Shown: positions 9,148-19,296, counted from the first letter of the stretch. The stretch is DNA of 64,000 bases from Bryobacterales bacterium (GCA_025463005.1 JAOAPR010000065.1:1-64000), one strand, 5' to 3'. Translations and numbers: made by a program. Notes: generated from the letters alone by a model not told the origin.

Positions 9148-11370
9148 TCACGCTACGGGGACTGGGCTCAACCGATTCTCCAGCGCGTTTTCCCAAACTT
9201 CGCGCAAGCGTTCGACGCGGCAATCAATCCAGGTTTCAGGCGGCGTCCCAGGCTCCGTAACAGGCGCGTTACTGATTTGTAATCTCTCTTTCATTGTAAC
9301 GCCCAGACGAACGCACTCGACCTTGTTTTCACGTGCAATCTTTTCCACCGCCTCAGGCTCACTTGTGGAAATCAGGATTCGGGATGGCCCTTCGTGGAAC
9401 AGCGCGAATTCCGGGCGCAAGCCGGTATCGAGAGCGATGGAGGCGCCCATGCCTTCCGCGCAAGACTCGGCTAGCGCCACCGCCAGACCGCCATCGCCGA
9501 CATCGTGCGAGGATTCCGCCAGCCCCTGGGCGATTACCTCGCGAACAGCAGTGTGGACACGTTTTTCGTAGTCCATATCGAGGGCCGGCGGCAATCCCCA
9601 CATCTCATTTAGCACCACCTTTGCGTATTGGGTGCCGCCGAAACGCGTAGCGTCCACGGAGCCTAACCCGCCCAGCAGCATCACGGTACGGCCCTCGTCT
9701 TTGAAAGGAATGGTGACCGGCGGCGCGGTTTTCAGAAGGCCCACGATGCCCATCACGGGCGTCGGCCAAATCGCTTCGCCGAGCGTTTCGTTATACAGGC
9801 TCACGTTACCGCCGGTAATGGGCGTTTCGAAATGGCTGCAAGCTTCCGCGATTCCTTCGATCGCTTCCACCAGTTGCGCCATAATCTCCGGCCGCTCGGG
9901 ATTGCCGAAATTCAGATTGTTAGTCGCCGCTACCGGCAGCGCGCCGACAGCCGACAGGTTGCGGCAGCATTCGGCCACCAGCAAGCGCGCTCCTTCGCGC
10001 GGCGAAAGCGAGCAGTAACGGCCGTTCCCATCCACCGACATGGCCACGCTGGTTCCGGTTTCCTTAATGCGCACGATCGCTGCGTCGCCACCCGGACCCT
10101 GCAGCGTGTTGGTGCGCACGGACTGGTCATACTGTTGCCAGATCCAGCGCTTGGAACACAGGTCGCCCGAGGCCAGCAACGCCAGGAGATCGGCATTCAA
10201 ATCGCGGCTGCGCGGAAACTCCGGCGCTTCCATCGGCGCGTCGCGATACGGCGCCATGCCGTGCGGCCGGTCATACAGCGGGGCTTCGTCGGCGAGCTCG
10301 CGGTTGGGAATCTCCGCGACCACCACGCCATGGTTTTTCACGCGCAGCTTCCCGTCGCCGGTCACTTCCCCGATGGTTACCGCGTCCAAACCCCACTTGT
10401 GGAAGACTGCGAACACTTCTTCCTCACGACCTTTTTCGGCCACCAGCAGCATGCGTTCCTGGGATTCGGACAGCATGATCTCGTACGGCGTCATGCCGGA
10501 TTCCCGCTGCGGCACGCGCGCCAGGTCGATCTCGACTCCGGTTCCCGCGCGGCTCCCCATTTCGCAGGTCGAGCAGGTCAGGCCCGCCGCGCCCATATCC
10601 TGGATGCCGACCACCGCGCCCGTGTGCATCGCCTCCAGGCAGGCTTCCAGCAGGAGCTTTTCCATAAACGGATCGCCCACCTGCACGTTAGGGCGCTTCT
10701 GCTTCGATTCTTCGGTGAATTCGGCCGAGGCCATGGATGCGCCGTGAATCCCGTCGCGGCCGGTCTTGGCGCCCACGTAGATCACCGGGTTGCCGATTCC
10801 GGATGCACGGCCGAAGAAGATTTCGTCGTGGCGAAATACTCCCAGGGCGAACACGTTCACGAGCGGATTGCCGTTGTAACATCGCTCGAAGACAGTTTCG
10901 CCACCGATCGTCGGCACGCCGAAACAGTTGCCATAGTGCGCGATGCCTTCGACCACGCCTTCCAGGATCCGCCGGTTGCGATCACCTGACTTAGGATCGT
11001 CCAAAGGGCCGAACCTTATGGCGTCCAAAACGGCAATAGGCCGCGCGCCCATGGAGAAGATGTCGCGCAGGATGCCACCGACGCCCGTGGCCGCGCCCTG
11101 GAACGGCTCGATGAAGCTGGGGTGATTGTGCGATTCGATCTTGAACGCGATCGCATACCCTTGTCCGATATCGATGATCCCGGCGTTTTCTCCGGGGCCC
11201 ACCAGAACGCGATTGCTTCGCGTGGGCAGTTTCTTCAAGTGCAGGCGCGAGCTTTTATAGGAGCAGTGTTCGCTCCACATCACCGTGAAGATGCCGGTCT
11301 CGGTTTGATTCGGCTCGCGTCCGAGAATCGCCTGGACTTTCGCGAGTTCGGAGGGAGCTAGGTCGCTCAT
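9148..11370 (-). CDS. purL: Phosphoribosylformylglycinamidine synthase, large subunit (small PurL type)
   Basis: 740 residues from the ATG at 11370. The track's 43-residue extension is the other-frame overlap with purQ and lacks family similarity. The protein starts [24 protein letters not shown] and has the conserved block [13 protein letters not shown], then [36 protein letters not shown], and the second-half SVDGNGRYC and [14 protein letters not shown]. Length and domain set are those of the short PurL that works in a complex with separate PurQ and PurS and uses ATP plus ammonia from PurQ. ATGA overlap with purQ indicates coupled translation. No purS lies next to it. Confidence 0.97.
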   Translation of the reverse strand: MSDLAPSELAKVQAILGREPNQTETGIFTVMWSEHCSYKSSRLHLKKLPTRSNRVLVGPGENAGIIDIGQGYAIAFKIESHNHPSFIEPFQGAATGVGGILRDIFSMGARPIAVLDAIRFGPLDDPKSGDRNRRILEGVVEGIAHYGNCFGVPTIGGETVFERCYNGNPLVNVFALGVFRHDEIFFGRASGIGNPVIYVGAKTGRDGIHGASMASAEFTEESKQKRPNVQVGDPFMEKLLLEACLEAMHTGAVVGIQDMGAAGLTCSTCEMGSRAGTGVEIDLARVPQRESGMTPYEIMLSESQERMLLVAEKGREEEVFAVFHKWGLDAVTIGEVTGDGKLRVKNHGVVVAEIPNRELADEAPLYDRPHGMAPYRDAPMEAPEFPRSRDLNADLLALLASGDLCSKRWIWQQYDQSVRTNTLQGPGGDAAIVRIKETGTSVAMSVDGNGRYCSLSPREGARLLVAECCRNLSAVGALPVAATNNLNFGNPERPEIMAQLVEAIEGIAEACSHFETPITGGNVSLYNETLGEAIWPTPVMGIVGLLKTAPPVTIPFKDEGRTVMLLGGLGSVDATRFGGTQYAKVVLNEMWGLPPALDMDYEKRVHTAVREVIAQGLAESSHDVGDGGLAVALAESCAEGMGASIALDTGLRPEFALFHEGPSRILISTSEPEAVEKIARENKVECVRLGVTMKERLQISNAPVTEPGTPPETWIDCRVERLREVWENALENRLSPVPVA

Positions 11371-12041
11371 GCGTGTGCTGCTACCATCGACCGGACCATG
11401 GATTCCAGAATGATCCGCCCATCGGTTGAACCGAGCAGCGGATCGGAAGCCCGCTCCGGATGCGGCATCATCCCCATCACGTTGCGGCCCTCGCTGCAAA
11501 TGCCGGCGATGTCGCGTAGCGAGCCGTTGGGGTTATCGAGATAGCGGGCAACCACGCGATCCTCCGCCTTGAGCGCATCGAGGGTGCGCGGGTCGGCGAA
11601 GTAGCATCCCTCGCCGTGGGCGACCGGCACCTTAATCAGTTGTCCCGGATTGGCCGCGCAGGTGAACGGTGTATTGGTGGTTTCCAGGCGAATGGTGACG
11701 GGACGACACACGAACCGTAGATTGCGGTTGCGCAGCAGCGCCCCGGGGAGCAGGCCGCTCTCCACCAGGATCTGAAATCCATTACAGATGCCGAGAACCA
11801 GCCCGCCATCCTGGGCGAATTTCTTCACCGCACCCATGACGGGCGAAAACTTCGCAATGGCGCCGCAGCGCAGGTAATCTCCGTAGGAGAATCCGCCCGG
11901 CAGAATCACCGCATCGGCGTTGCCGAGCGAAGTGGAATCGTGCCAGATGAATTCGGCCCGATGGCCGAGATTGCCTGAAACCGCGTACCACGCGTCGTGA
12001 TCGCAATTGCTTCCCGGAAACACGACGACGCCGAATCGCAT
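11367..12041 (-). CDS. purQ: Phosphoribosylformylglycinamidine synthase, glutaminase subunit
   Basis: 224 residues, a class-I glutamine amidotransferase: [21 protein letters not shown] at the start, nucleophile Cys in [12 protein letters not shown] (about residue 86), and the His/Glu pair in [13 protein letters not shown] near the C-terminus. It supplies ammonia to PurL for FGAM synthesis. It is the first gene of purQ-purL-purF and overlaps purL by four bases. The upstream 70 bases lead to the divergent tRNA-Arg, so promoters for both must be packed in that gap. Confidence 0.97.
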   Translation of the reverse strand: MRFGVVVFPGSNCDHDAWYAVSGNLGHRAEFIWHDSTSLGNADAVILPGGFSYGDYLRCGAIAKFSPVMGAVKKFAQDGGLVLGICNGFQILVESGLLPGALLRNRNLRFVCRPVTIRLETTNTPFTCAANPGQLIKVPVAHGEGCYFADPRTLDALKAEDRVVARYLDNPNGSLRDIAGICSEGRNVMGMMPHPERASDPLLGSTDGRIILESMVRSMVAAHA

Positions 12042-12065
12042 AGGGGAAACTTCAGTTTAACATGA

Positions 12066-12094
12066 TCGACACGCTGTCCGGGCTGTGGTAAGTT
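12066..12094 (+). promoter_or_regulatory. Candidate promoter for tRNA-Arg
   Basis: TCGACA, 17 bases, TAAGTT; the last base of the -10 box is 18 bases before the first base of tRNA-Arg. It resembles a sigma-70 promoter with one and two mismatches. This is a pattern match only; no start site is known. Confidence 0.45.
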
Positions 12095-12112
12095 CAAGAA
12101 GTCTCACCGCGC

Positions 12113-12189
12113 GCGCCCGTAGCTCAGTTGGATAGAGCGTCTGGCTACGAACCAGAAGGTCGCATGTTCGAGTCATGCCGGGCGCACCA
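12113..12189 (+). tRNA. tRNA-Arg (anticodon ACG)
   Basis: 77 bases that fold as a complete cloverleaf. The acceptor stem pairs GCGCCCG with CGGGCGC, followed by discriminator A and an encoded CCA. The D arm contains AGCTCAGTTGGATAGAGC. The anticodon stem TCTGG/CCAGA encloses CTACGAA, giving ACG (deaminated to ICG in bacteria, reading CGU, CGC and CGA). The T arm is GCATG-TTCGAGT-CATGC. The 3' end directly abuts a decayed tyrosine integrase on the other strand, the usual arrangement when a mobile element has used a tRNA 3' end as its attachment site. Confidence 0.97.
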
Positions 12190-12586
12190 CAAAAGAAACG
12201 ATTTATAGATCAGGCGACCCTCTCGAGCATAGGTCTGCATCGTGAAGGATACCCGAGAGTGGCCGAGTAATTCAGTGATATAGCGCGGACTCACGCCCTG
12301 CGCCAGCAATAATGTCGCGGCGCTGAGGCGCGGGTCATGGAACCGGATCGGCGGGAACGCCAGTTGCGGCAGCTTCTCGCCTTCCTGGTCGCGTAATGGC
12401 TAGTAAGTCCTGTTTCTTGCCATCGCGACCCTGCCCATCGTCGACTGAGATCTTGATTGCCTCGTGCCGCGCCAGGGATGTCACGCAAACTGTTGGAAGC
12501 TGAATCGTTCTGCGGCTGGTGGCAGACTCCGGTTCGACTCGGACTAGTTTCTTGTCGACGCGTTACAACGCTCCTCGCACGCTGCT
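12190..12586 (-). pseudogene. Decayed tyrosine recombinase (phage/ICE-type integrase), C-terminal half
   Basis: Hand translation of the minus strand gives clear integrase pieces in more than one frame. The first reads RVDKKLVRVEPESATSRRTI then QLP, matching the core-binding/catalytic junction of phage integrases. The second reads FPPIRFHDPRLSAATLLLAQ, GVSPRYITELLGHSRVSF and TMQTYA, matching the conserved C-terminus. Damage: an in-frame TAA just before RVDKK (12563-12565), a frameshift near 12385, an apparent internal deletion of about 40 residues between the pieces, and loss of the active-site His (HDLRH has become HDPRL). The N-terminal DNA-binding half is missing. The reading ends at the 3' end of tRNA-Arg. 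This is the remnant of an integrated element. Confidence 0.88.
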
Positions 12587-12772
12587 TTAGAAGCATAGCG
12601 CTTTGACGGTTGTGTTAACAGAACATGCATCGGTTCGTGTCCTAGCTGAGGAGCCAAAAACAACTCTCTGGTCCCGCGGAAGCCTGCACCAAGTCAGGCC
12701 AGATCGTGACTCTTTGGAACACTCTGTAAATTCTGTACGCGCTATTCAACGATAGGGGCCCTGCCTGGGGCC
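12587..12772. other. Intergenic stretch, nothing recognised
   Basis: Between the integrase remnant and the promoter of the TonB-receptor-like gene I see no gene, repeat or RNA. It may hold further decayed element sequence, but no protein similarity was legible in any frame. Confidence 0.5.
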
Positions 12773-12801
12773 TTGACACGTAACTCAGAAGGGCATATGC
12801 T
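12773..12801 (+). promoter_or_regulatory. Strong candidate sigma-70 promoter for the TonB-receptor-like gene
   Basis: TTGACA (perfect -35), 17-base spacer, TATGCT (-10). It predicts transcription from about 12808 and a leader of about 100 bases before the GTG at 12912, long enough for leader-based control, although I see no known riboswitch in it. Confidence 0.7.
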
Positions 12802-12911
12802 TCTCCCCAATTGGACGCCTTCCGGGGGAACGGAATGGTGTCTTTCTCCGGTGATGCTTGGGTGACAGATCTTAATTCAATCTTGATTTAAATCTCGGCA
12901 GGGAGGCTTAC

Positions 12912-15900
12912 GTGCGCTTTCTTTCGGTTACATTTTGTTTGCTTGCTACCACGTTCGCTGCGTTCGCTCAGAGCGACCGCGGCACGATTACGGGGACAAT
13001 TTCGGATCCTGCTGGCGCGGTGATTGCCAGCGCGGCGATTGAAGCCAGAAACGTCGCTACGGGCAGCGTTTCCTCAGTCGCGAGTTCCGCGACCGGCAAC
13101 TACACCATTTCACAATTGCCGGCTGGTGCCTATCAGTTGACTATCACGGTGCCGGGCTTCAAGAAGTTCGTGCGGACTGGTTTGGTGGTGGAGGTGGCCG
13201 CCACTCTTCGCATCGACGCGATGCTTGAGGTCGGATCGGCCGCTGAAAGCGTGACCGTCACAGAATCAACGCCTCTGCTCAAGACCGAAGGCGGCGATGT
13301 GAGCCACAACGTCTCGACTGAAGCCATGGATAACCTTCCTATTCTCACGCTCCAAGTGGCTGCTGGCATCGGAACCGCGAACAGCTTGGGCAATATCCGG
13401 AACCCGCTGGCTGCGGTCGGACTGCTGCCAGGCTCGCGGATGACCACGGATTCAGTCATGCGCATTAATGGGATGCCTTCCAACTCACAATCCATCAACA
13501 TCGAAGGCCAGGACGCTACGAACGGTTTCTTTAAGCAGCAAAACCAGATCAGCCAAGCCGGCATGGACGCGATCCAGGAGGTAGCCATCCAAACCAGCAA
13601 TTTCGCCGCCGAGTATGGGCAGGCGGGTGGAGGGTACTTCAACTACACCATGAAATCCGGCACCAACCAGCTTCACGCAAGCGCGTACGACTATTTCGTG
13701 AACGAAGCCCTAAACGCCGGAGCGCCATTTACCGACGCCGGCACCGGCCTCGGCACGAACAACCAAGGCAAGGTCGGGCAGCACGTCCGGAACCCATTGC
13801 GGCAGAATGATTATGGCTTCACGGTGGGTGGCCCGATCCGGATTCCCAAGGTCTACGACGGTCACGACAAGAGTTTCTTTTTCTTTAACTTTGAGCAGTT
13901 CCGCCAATCCGCGAACATCAGCAACACGATTGGCATCGTGCCCACCGCAGCGCAACGCACCGGGGATTTCGGCGCAGCCCTCGACCTCAACCGGTGCGGC
14001 GGGCCCGATCCAGCCGGCCAACTGGTTTGCTTCAATGAAGTATTCGACCCTTCCACGCAACGAGTCGTAGCCGGCAGCCCCGTGCGCGACCCGTTCGTGG
14101 GCAACAAGATTCCGCTGACCTCGATGGATCCTACGGCGGCGATTATTCAGGCCATGATTCCGCAGCCCAACGCTGTGGGGAGTGTATTCAACTACACCGC
14201 GCCTGCCTACTCGAATTACCGGCATACTACGATCCCGTCGGTGAAGATCGATCACAGCCTGAACGACAGAATGAAGCTGTCCGGATACTATTCGGCGACC
14301 AAAACCTTCTCGCCCCAGAACAACGGCTTCCCCCAACCGTTTACCGCGACTCAACCCCAGAATGCTTTATCGCACACCGTGCGCCTTAACTGGGACTATA
14401 CCGCTACGCCGACATTGCTGATCCATTTGGGGGCGGGAATTCTTCGCACGTCCAATCCTCAGGACGCGCCCCAGTTCGATCAGGCAACCAATAAGTTGTT
14501 TCCGCAGGGCCTTCCCTTTGCTGCGCCTTACTTCCCTTACTTAGCGGGCATGTCGAGCACGCTGGGAGGCGGCTGGAACGGGGGCGGCGGATACCCTGTG
14601 ACGAATACCAGTGTAGCGTTCACTCTCACGCCGGAAGCGCACGATACCAAGCCCACCTTTAACGCCAACGCAACCTGGGTCAAGGCAAACCATACTTTCA
14701 AGCTGGGCGCATCGGCGGTGTACGAAGGAATACAAAGCGTGAACGCCAGCCGCGCTAATGGACAATTCGGGTTCGCGCAACAACAGACCAGCGATCCCTG
14801 GCAATTCGGCCAGCCTTTTTCGAATTCGGCCAGCAGCGGATTTGGATACGCCAGCTTCTTCCTCGGCGACGCCACGAACGTCGCGCTGGCGCAGGTGGCG
14901 CGTCCGCGCCTGGGAACGCACGCCTATGGACTGTATATCCAGGACAACTGGAAGATCACTCGCAAACTGACCTTCGATTACGGACTGCGCTGGGATTACG
15001 CGATCCTCTGGAAGGAACAATATGGCCGCATGCAGAGCGCAGCATTCGACCAACCTAATGTGTTGATCGGTGGACGGAAGGGCACGGTGCAATATGAGGC
15101 CACGTGCAATTGCAACTTCTCTTCTGCCTATCCGTATGCCATCGGACCGCACTTGGGAGTCGCCTATCAAGTCACGCCCAAGACTGTGTTCCGCGGGGGC
15201 GCCGCCATCTCCTACGGATCCATTTCCGATCAGGCCGGGCTCAACAGTAGTGCCGGGGACTTCTACAATGTGAACTCGCCCGCCTATGGAGCTCCCGGGG
15301 GTCTCATGAAAGACGGGAACCCCTACGCGCCGGGCAACCGGTTTGGGAATACGCCCGTCGCTTGGCCTGATTTTCGTCCCTTGTTTCCGTTTCCGGCCGC
15401 ACCCGGGGTGATCCCTCCGTCGTCGCCATTCGTCTCCATCGCGCCCAACGCGGGACGGCTGCCGCGAATCTTCCAATGGAGCGTGGGCTTCCAGCGTGAA
15501 ATCATGCGTGACCTGGCCGTGGATGTGTCTTATGTGGGGAATCGCAGTGCCTGGTTTGTAGCGCCGCTGCTCGCGCCACTGAACTACAACGCGCTTACGC
15601 CCGAGGGTTTGAAGTCGCGGTACGGGATCGATGTGACCAATCGGACCGACGCGGCTCTGCTCAACACGCCCATCAATTCGCCCTCGGTCACCGCCCGCTT
15701 CCCCTGGCTGGCGAATCCCAACAGCGTCTACCCGGGATTCCCCGCAACTCAGCCCTTGAAGCAGGCGCTGCGAGACTACCCGCAATGGAACGGCATTCCA
15801 CCTTTCCTGGGGCCTCCCAACGGAAACACTTGGTACGACTCACTTCAGATCAAAGCGACCAAGCGCCTTTCGCACGGCCTGAATGTGCAGTTGGCCTATG

Positions 15901-16712
15901 CCTGGCAGAAGGAGCTGACCAATGGCACCAACTCCAACACATCCTACGTCACGCCGTCGGCGCCGCTGATCAATGACGTATATAACAAAGCGCTGGACAA
16001 GCAGATCTCCGGTTTCAGCCAGCCACAGACTCTGACCATTTCGTTCAACTACACGACACCTAAATTACGGTCCGATCGAAGCGCGTTCAAGGCGCTGTCT
16101 TGGACGGCGCGCGACTGGACGGTCGGCGGAGTCATGAGCTATCGAAGTGGCCAGATTCTGGGAACACCGTCCTCAGCCAACAACCTTCTCGATAATCTGG
16201 CGCGCGGACCGTCCAACAACCCAGCTATCTGGGGCGGGGGCTACACGTTCATGAACCGGGTGCCTGGCCAGCCTCTCTTCCTGGTGGATCCCAACTCCAA
16301 GTTCGATCCGACCAAGCAGCTGGTGCTCAATCCGGCGGCATGGACGGAACCGCCGTACGGCACCTTTGGGGCTTCGGCGCCTTACTTTAATGACTACCGC
16401 TGGCAGCGGCAGCCCTCCGAGAGCATCGCCTTTGGACGAATGTTCCCGATTGGGGCAGAGGGAAAGTACCGCTTCCAGATCCGGGTAGAATTCCAGAACG
16501 TCTTGAATCGCCTGTACTACACGTTGCCCACTGGCTCAGGTGGTACGTTCACCACCGTGCCCACCGGACGCGCGAACAGCTTGAGCGGCAGCAGCGGCCT
16601 TCTGTCTTCCGGCTTCGGATATGTGAACTGGGTGAACGGGGGCGGGTACAACAGCCTCGGCACGGGGCCTGCACCGCGAGCCGGCCAGCTCGTGGCGCGA
16701 TTCCAGTTCTAA
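12912..16712 (+). CDS. TonB-dependent receptor-like outer-membrane protein (Oar-like, acidobacterial)
   Basis: 1266 residues from a GTG with GGGAGG upstream. Order of parts: signal peptide (to about residue 20, AAFAQS), a carboxypeptidase-regulatory-like Ig domain (GTITGTISDPAGAVIASAAI to about 105), a plug-like region with NIEGQDATNGFFKQQNQISQ, then a long beta-barrel rich in aromatic-ended strands, ending LVARFQF with the terminal Phe expected of barrel proteins. LHASAYDYFVNEALNA and KSFFFFNFEQFRQ are typical of the very large receptor family expanded in Solibacter-like acidobacteria. The substrate is unknown; import of oligosaccharides or peptides is only a guess. It is a single gene with its own promoter just beside an old integration site. 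Confidence 0.9.
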   Translation: MRFLSVTFCLLATTFAAFAQSDRGTITGTISDPAGAVIASAAIEARNVATGSVSSVASSATGNYTISQLPAGAYQLTITVPGFKKFVRTGLVVEVAATLRIDAMLEVGSAAESVTVTESTPLLKTEGGDVSHNVSTEAMDNLPILTLQVAAGIGTANSLGNIRNPLAAVGLLPGSRMTTDSVMRINGMPSNSQSINIEGQDATNGFFKQQNQISQAGMDAIQEVAIQTSNFAAEYGQAGGGYFNYTMKSGTNQLHASAYDYFVNEALNAGAPFTDAGTGLGTNNQGKVGQHVRNPLRQNDYGFTVGGPIRIPKVYDGHDKSFFFFNFEQFRQSANISNTIGIVPTAAQRTGDFGAALDLNRCGGPDPAGQLVCFNEVFDPSTQRVVAGSPVRDPFVGNKIPLTSMDPTAAIIQAMIPQPNAVGSVFNYTAPAYSNYRHTTIPSVKIDHSLNDRMKLSGYYSATKTFSPQNNGFPQPFTATQPQNALSHTVRLNWDYTATPTLLIHLGAGILRTSNPQDAPQFDQATNKLFPQGLPFAAPYFPYLAGMSSTLGGGWNGGGGYPVTNTSVAFTLTPEAHDTKPTFNANATWVKANHTFKLGASAVYEGIQSVNASRANGQFGFAQQQTSDPWQFGQPFSNSASSGFGYASFFLGDATNVALAQVARPRLGTHAYGLYIQDNWKITRKLTFDYGLRWDYAILWKEQYGRMQSAAFDQPNVLIGGRKGTVQYEATCNCNFSSAYPYAIGPHLGVAYQVTPKTVFRGGAAISYGSISDQAGLNSSAGDFYNVNSPAYGAPGGLMKDGNPYAPGNRFGNTPVAWPDFRPLFPFPAAPGVIPPSSPFVSIAPNAGRLPRIFQWSVGFQREIMRDLAVDVSYVGNRSAWFVAPLLAPLNYNALTPEGLKSRYGIDVTNRTDAALLNTPINSPSVTARFPWLANPNSVYPGFPATQPLKQALRDYPQWNGIPPFLGPPNGNTWYDSLQIKATKRLSHGLNVQLAYAWQKELTNGTNSNTSYVTPSAPLINDVYNKALDKQISGFSQPQTLTISFNYTTPKLRSDRSAFKALSWTARDWTVGGVMSYRSGQILGTPSSANNLLDNLARGPSNNPAIWGGGYTFMNRVPGQPLFLVDPNSKFDPTKQLVLNPAAWTEPPYGTFGASAPYFNDYRWQRQPSESIAFGRMFPIGAEGKYRFQIRVEFQNVLNRLYYTLPTGSGGTFTTVPTGRANSLSGSSGLLSSGFGYVNWVNGGGYNSLGTGPAPRAGQLVARFQF

Positions 16713-16721
16713 TTTCGCGGT

Positions 16722-16727
16722 TATACT
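16722..16727 (+). promoter_or_regulatory. TATACT -10-like box 9 bases before a start codon
   Basis: TATACT ends 9 bases before the ATG at 16737, so a transcript from it would have almost no leader. The -35 region is poor. GAGGG sits between box and ATG and could equally serve as a ribosome site on a longer transcript. Confidence 0.35.
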
Positions 16728-16736
16728 GACGAGGGC

Positions 16737-19274
16737 ATGCCTAGACGATCAGCTGCCCTCCGCCAATCAAAGGCGGCGGAAGTAACTCGGGTCGAGGCAA
16801 ATCCCGCAGAGGTTCAAACGGGGACGCCGTACCTGGTCCCCTGCCTGTTGCTGTTTGCGGGCAGTGGATGCGCAGCGCTCATCTACGAGATCGTATGGTT
16901 TCAGTTGCTGGAGCTGGTGATCGGCTCGTCAGGCATCTCGCTGGGATTGCTGCTCGCAGCCTACATGGGTGGTCTGTGCTTGGGAAGTGCGCTGCTTGCC
17001 CGGCTGGTCTCGCGCGTCTACCACCCGCTACGGGTGTACGCGTTTCTGGAACTCGGGATCGCGCTATTCGGCATTGCCGCGCTGTTCCTCACTCCTGTGG
17101 TCGGGCGCGCTTACATTTCAGGACCGGTTTCGGGAACGGCCGGATTGGTCCTGCGAGGCGTCGTGGCGGCCGTTTGCCTGCTCCCGCCCACGTTCCTGAT
17201 GGGCGCCTCGCTCCCGGCCATGTCCCGCTGGGTCGAAACTACGCCGAAGGGAATCTCCTGGCTAGGGTACCTTTATAGCGCCAATGTGGCGGGCGCAGTG
17301 ACCGGCTGCCTGCTGGCTGGTTTTTACTTACTCCGCTTCTACGATTTGGGCGTCGCGACATACGTCGCCGCCGCAATCAATGTGACAGTTGCAGGGCTGG
17401 CGTGGGCGCTAGCGACCCGCGCTTCGCAACAACCAGCGGGCGGCACGGAGGTTTCCGGCGGCATTTTCAATGGCGTCCAGCACGCACCGGGAGCTCCGCT
17501 GGTCTTTGTTGCGGTCGGGCTTTCGGGCCTGACAGCTCTGGGCGCCGAAGTCGTCTGGACGCGGCTGCTTTCTTTGCTGCTGGGCGGGACGGTCTACACG
17601 TTCTCAATCATTCTCGCGGTATTCCTGCTGGGCTTATGGGCCGGCAGCAGCGCGGGGTCGTTTATGGCGCGACGGCTGGCAGAACCGCGATTGGCGCTGG
17701 CCGCCTGCCAGATTCTGCTGGCCGCCGCTATTGCGTGGACTGCCTTTACGCTGGCCTCCGTTCTGCCCTATTGGCCGGTGGACCCGTTGCTTTCGCTCAG
17801 CCCCTGGTTTAACTTCGATCTCGACCTGACACGCTGTCTCCGTGCGATTCTTCCAGCCACGCTGCTGTGGGGCGCCAGTTTCCCTTTGGCTCTAGCTAGC
17901 GCGGCCGCCGAAGGCGAAGATCCGGCTCGCCTCTCCGGCTCGATCTACGCGGTCAATACCGCCGGCTCCATTGCGGGTGCGCTGTTATTTAGCCTGGTTT
18001 TGATCCCCGGGTGGGGGACGCGAGTGTCGCAAGAGGTATTGATCTGGATGGCCGCGATAGGCGGGCTGATGGCTTTCGCCGCGGCGATCGGCGGACGCAA
18101 TCGCACACCGGTGTGGATGGTCGGAGGGGCCGCGGCGGCCATAATTCTGCTGACCTGGGGATTGACCACGACCGTTTCCGATTTGCCCTGGCAGGCGATG
18201 GCTTACGGCCGGCGCGTGGCGCCCATTCTTCGCGGCTTGAGTGTGGCCAGCGACAAGCTGGCACGGCCGCTGTTTGTGGGCGAGGGAATTAATTCCTCGG
18301 TCGTAATCACGCAGCGGGGAGAGCAGCGATTCTTCTACGTGAGTGGAAAGGCGGAGGCCTCGTCGGCACCCGTTGACATGCGCCTCCAGCGCATGATGGC
18401 GCATGTGCCGGCGCTGCTCCACCCGTCACTTCCCGACGGACCGCGTTCCGTGCTGGTGGTGGGGTTTGGCGCCGGTGTCACTGCCGGGTCCTTTGTCCCC
18501 TACCCGGAGGTAGGGAACATTGTGGTCTGCGAATTGGAATCCCTCATTCCGCCTGCTTCCGATGAGTTTTTTGGAAAGGAGAACAACAACGTTCTGCGGG
18601 ACCGCCGCACTCGTATCGTTTACGATGACGCCCGCCACTACATCGCGACGACTCCCGAAAAGTTCGACATCATCACTACCGACCCCATCCATCCGTGGGT
18701 GAAAGGAACGTCCACGTTGTACTCGAAGGAATACTATGAGCTGGCGAGGAGCCACCTGAATCCGGGCGGCATCGTGGCGCAGTGGCTGCCGATTTACGAG
18801 AGCGACGAGGAGACAGTGAAAACCGAGCTGGCCACCTTCTTCAGTGTTTTTCCGGATGCCACTGTGTGGAGCAATTATTTGCAAGACGAGGGATACGACC
18901 TGGTTTTGGTCGGGCGCAAGGATTCTTCCCTGGTGGATATAGACGCACTCCAGCAGCGTTTAGATCGACCCGCCTACCGTGGCGTGGCAGCCTCTCTCGC
19001 CGAGGTCGATTTTCATTCCGCCGTGGAATTGTTGGCTTCCTATACGGGGCGGGCATCGGACCTCGCGCCGATGCTGGCGGGCACTCCCATCAATAACGAT
19101 TTGAATCTCCGTCTGCAATACCTGGCGGGATTAGGGCTGAACTCCCTTCGATCGCCGGAAATTTACGGCAATCTTCTGACCTACCGCAAGTTTCCGGATG
19201 ATCTTTTGACCGGCAAGGGTGACCGTATCGACAGTTTGCGCAGCCGGTTGGGCCAAGAGCACCGGACGTTTTAG
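16737..19274 (+). CDS. Fused multi-pass membrane / spermidine-synthase-like protein
   Basis: 845 residues. The first ~480 residues form many membrane helices in two related halves: SGCAALIYEIVWFQLLELVI near the N-terminus and LSGLTALGAEVVWTRLLSLL near residue 265 are parallel blocks, suggesting internal duplication. The C-terminal part (from about 520) is a spermidine-synthase-like Rossmann domain: VLVVGFGAGVTAG (SAM loop), VVCELE, DDARHYI and FDIITTDPIHPW. This fusion is widespread in acidobacteria, deltaproteobacteria and planctomycetes; its reaction is unproven and no decarboxylase for making decarboxylated SAM is nearby. It starts 24 bases after the receptor gene stop. Confidence 0.85.
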   Translation: MPRRSAALRQSKAAEVTRVEANPAEVQTGTPYLVPCLLLFAGSGCAALIYEIVWFQLLELVIGSSGISLGLLLAAYMGGLCLGSALLARLVSRVYHPLRVYAFLELGIALFGIAALFLTPVVGRAYISGPVSGTAGLVLRGVVAAVCLLPPTFLMGASLPAMSRWVETTPKGISWLGYLYSANVAGAVTGCLLAGFYLLRFYDLGVATYVAAAINVTVAGLAWALATRASQQPAGGTEVSGGIFNGVQHAPGAPLVFVAVGLSGLTALGAEVVWTRLLSLLLGGTVYTFSIILAVFLLGLWAGSSAGSFMARRLAEPRLALAACQILLAAAIAWTAFTLASVLPYWPVDPLLSLSPWFNFDLDLTRCLRAILPATLLWGASFPLALASAAAEGEDPARLSGSIYAVNTAGSIAGALLFSLVLIPGWGTRVSQEVLIWMAAIGGLMAFAAAIGGRNRTPVWMVGGAAAAIILLTWGLTTTVSDLPWQAMAYGRRVAPILRGLSVASDKLARPLFVGEGINSSVVITQRGEQRFFYVSGKAEASSAPVDMRLQRMMAHVPALLHPSLPDGPRSVLVVGFGAGVTAGSFVPYPEVGNIVVCELESLIPPASDEFFGKENNNVLRDRRTRIVYDDARHYIATTPEKFDIITTDPIHPWVKGTSTLYSKEYYELARSHLNPGGIVAQWLPIYESDEETVKTELATFFSVFPDATVWSNYLQDEGYDLVLVGRKDSSLVDIDALQQRLDRPAYRGVAASLAEVDFHSAVELLASYTGRASDLAPMLAGTPINNDLNLRLQYLAGLGLNSLRSPEIYGNLLTYRKFPDDLLTGKGDRIDSLRSRLGQEHRTF

Positions 19275-19296
19275 GCGGGATGATCGGAGATGAACG

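Noticed and set aside
9832-10989. 385-residue plus-strand ORF opposite purL
   Set aside because: Shadow frame of purL, rich in His and Arg without known domains.
11371-11499. 43-residue N-terminal extension of PurL in the ORF track
   Set aside because: Reads through the purQ coding region in another frame; PurL family starts at MSDLAPSE, coupled to purQ by ATGA.
12113-12600. Second attachment-site copy of the tRNA-Arg 3' end
   Set aside because: I looked by eye for a repeat of the tRNA tail elsewhere in the window and found none, so no att pair is annotated.
14541-15785. 414-residue minus-strand ORF inside the receptor gene
   Set aside because: Shadow of the well-supported TonB-receptor-like frame; no motif and no ribosome site.
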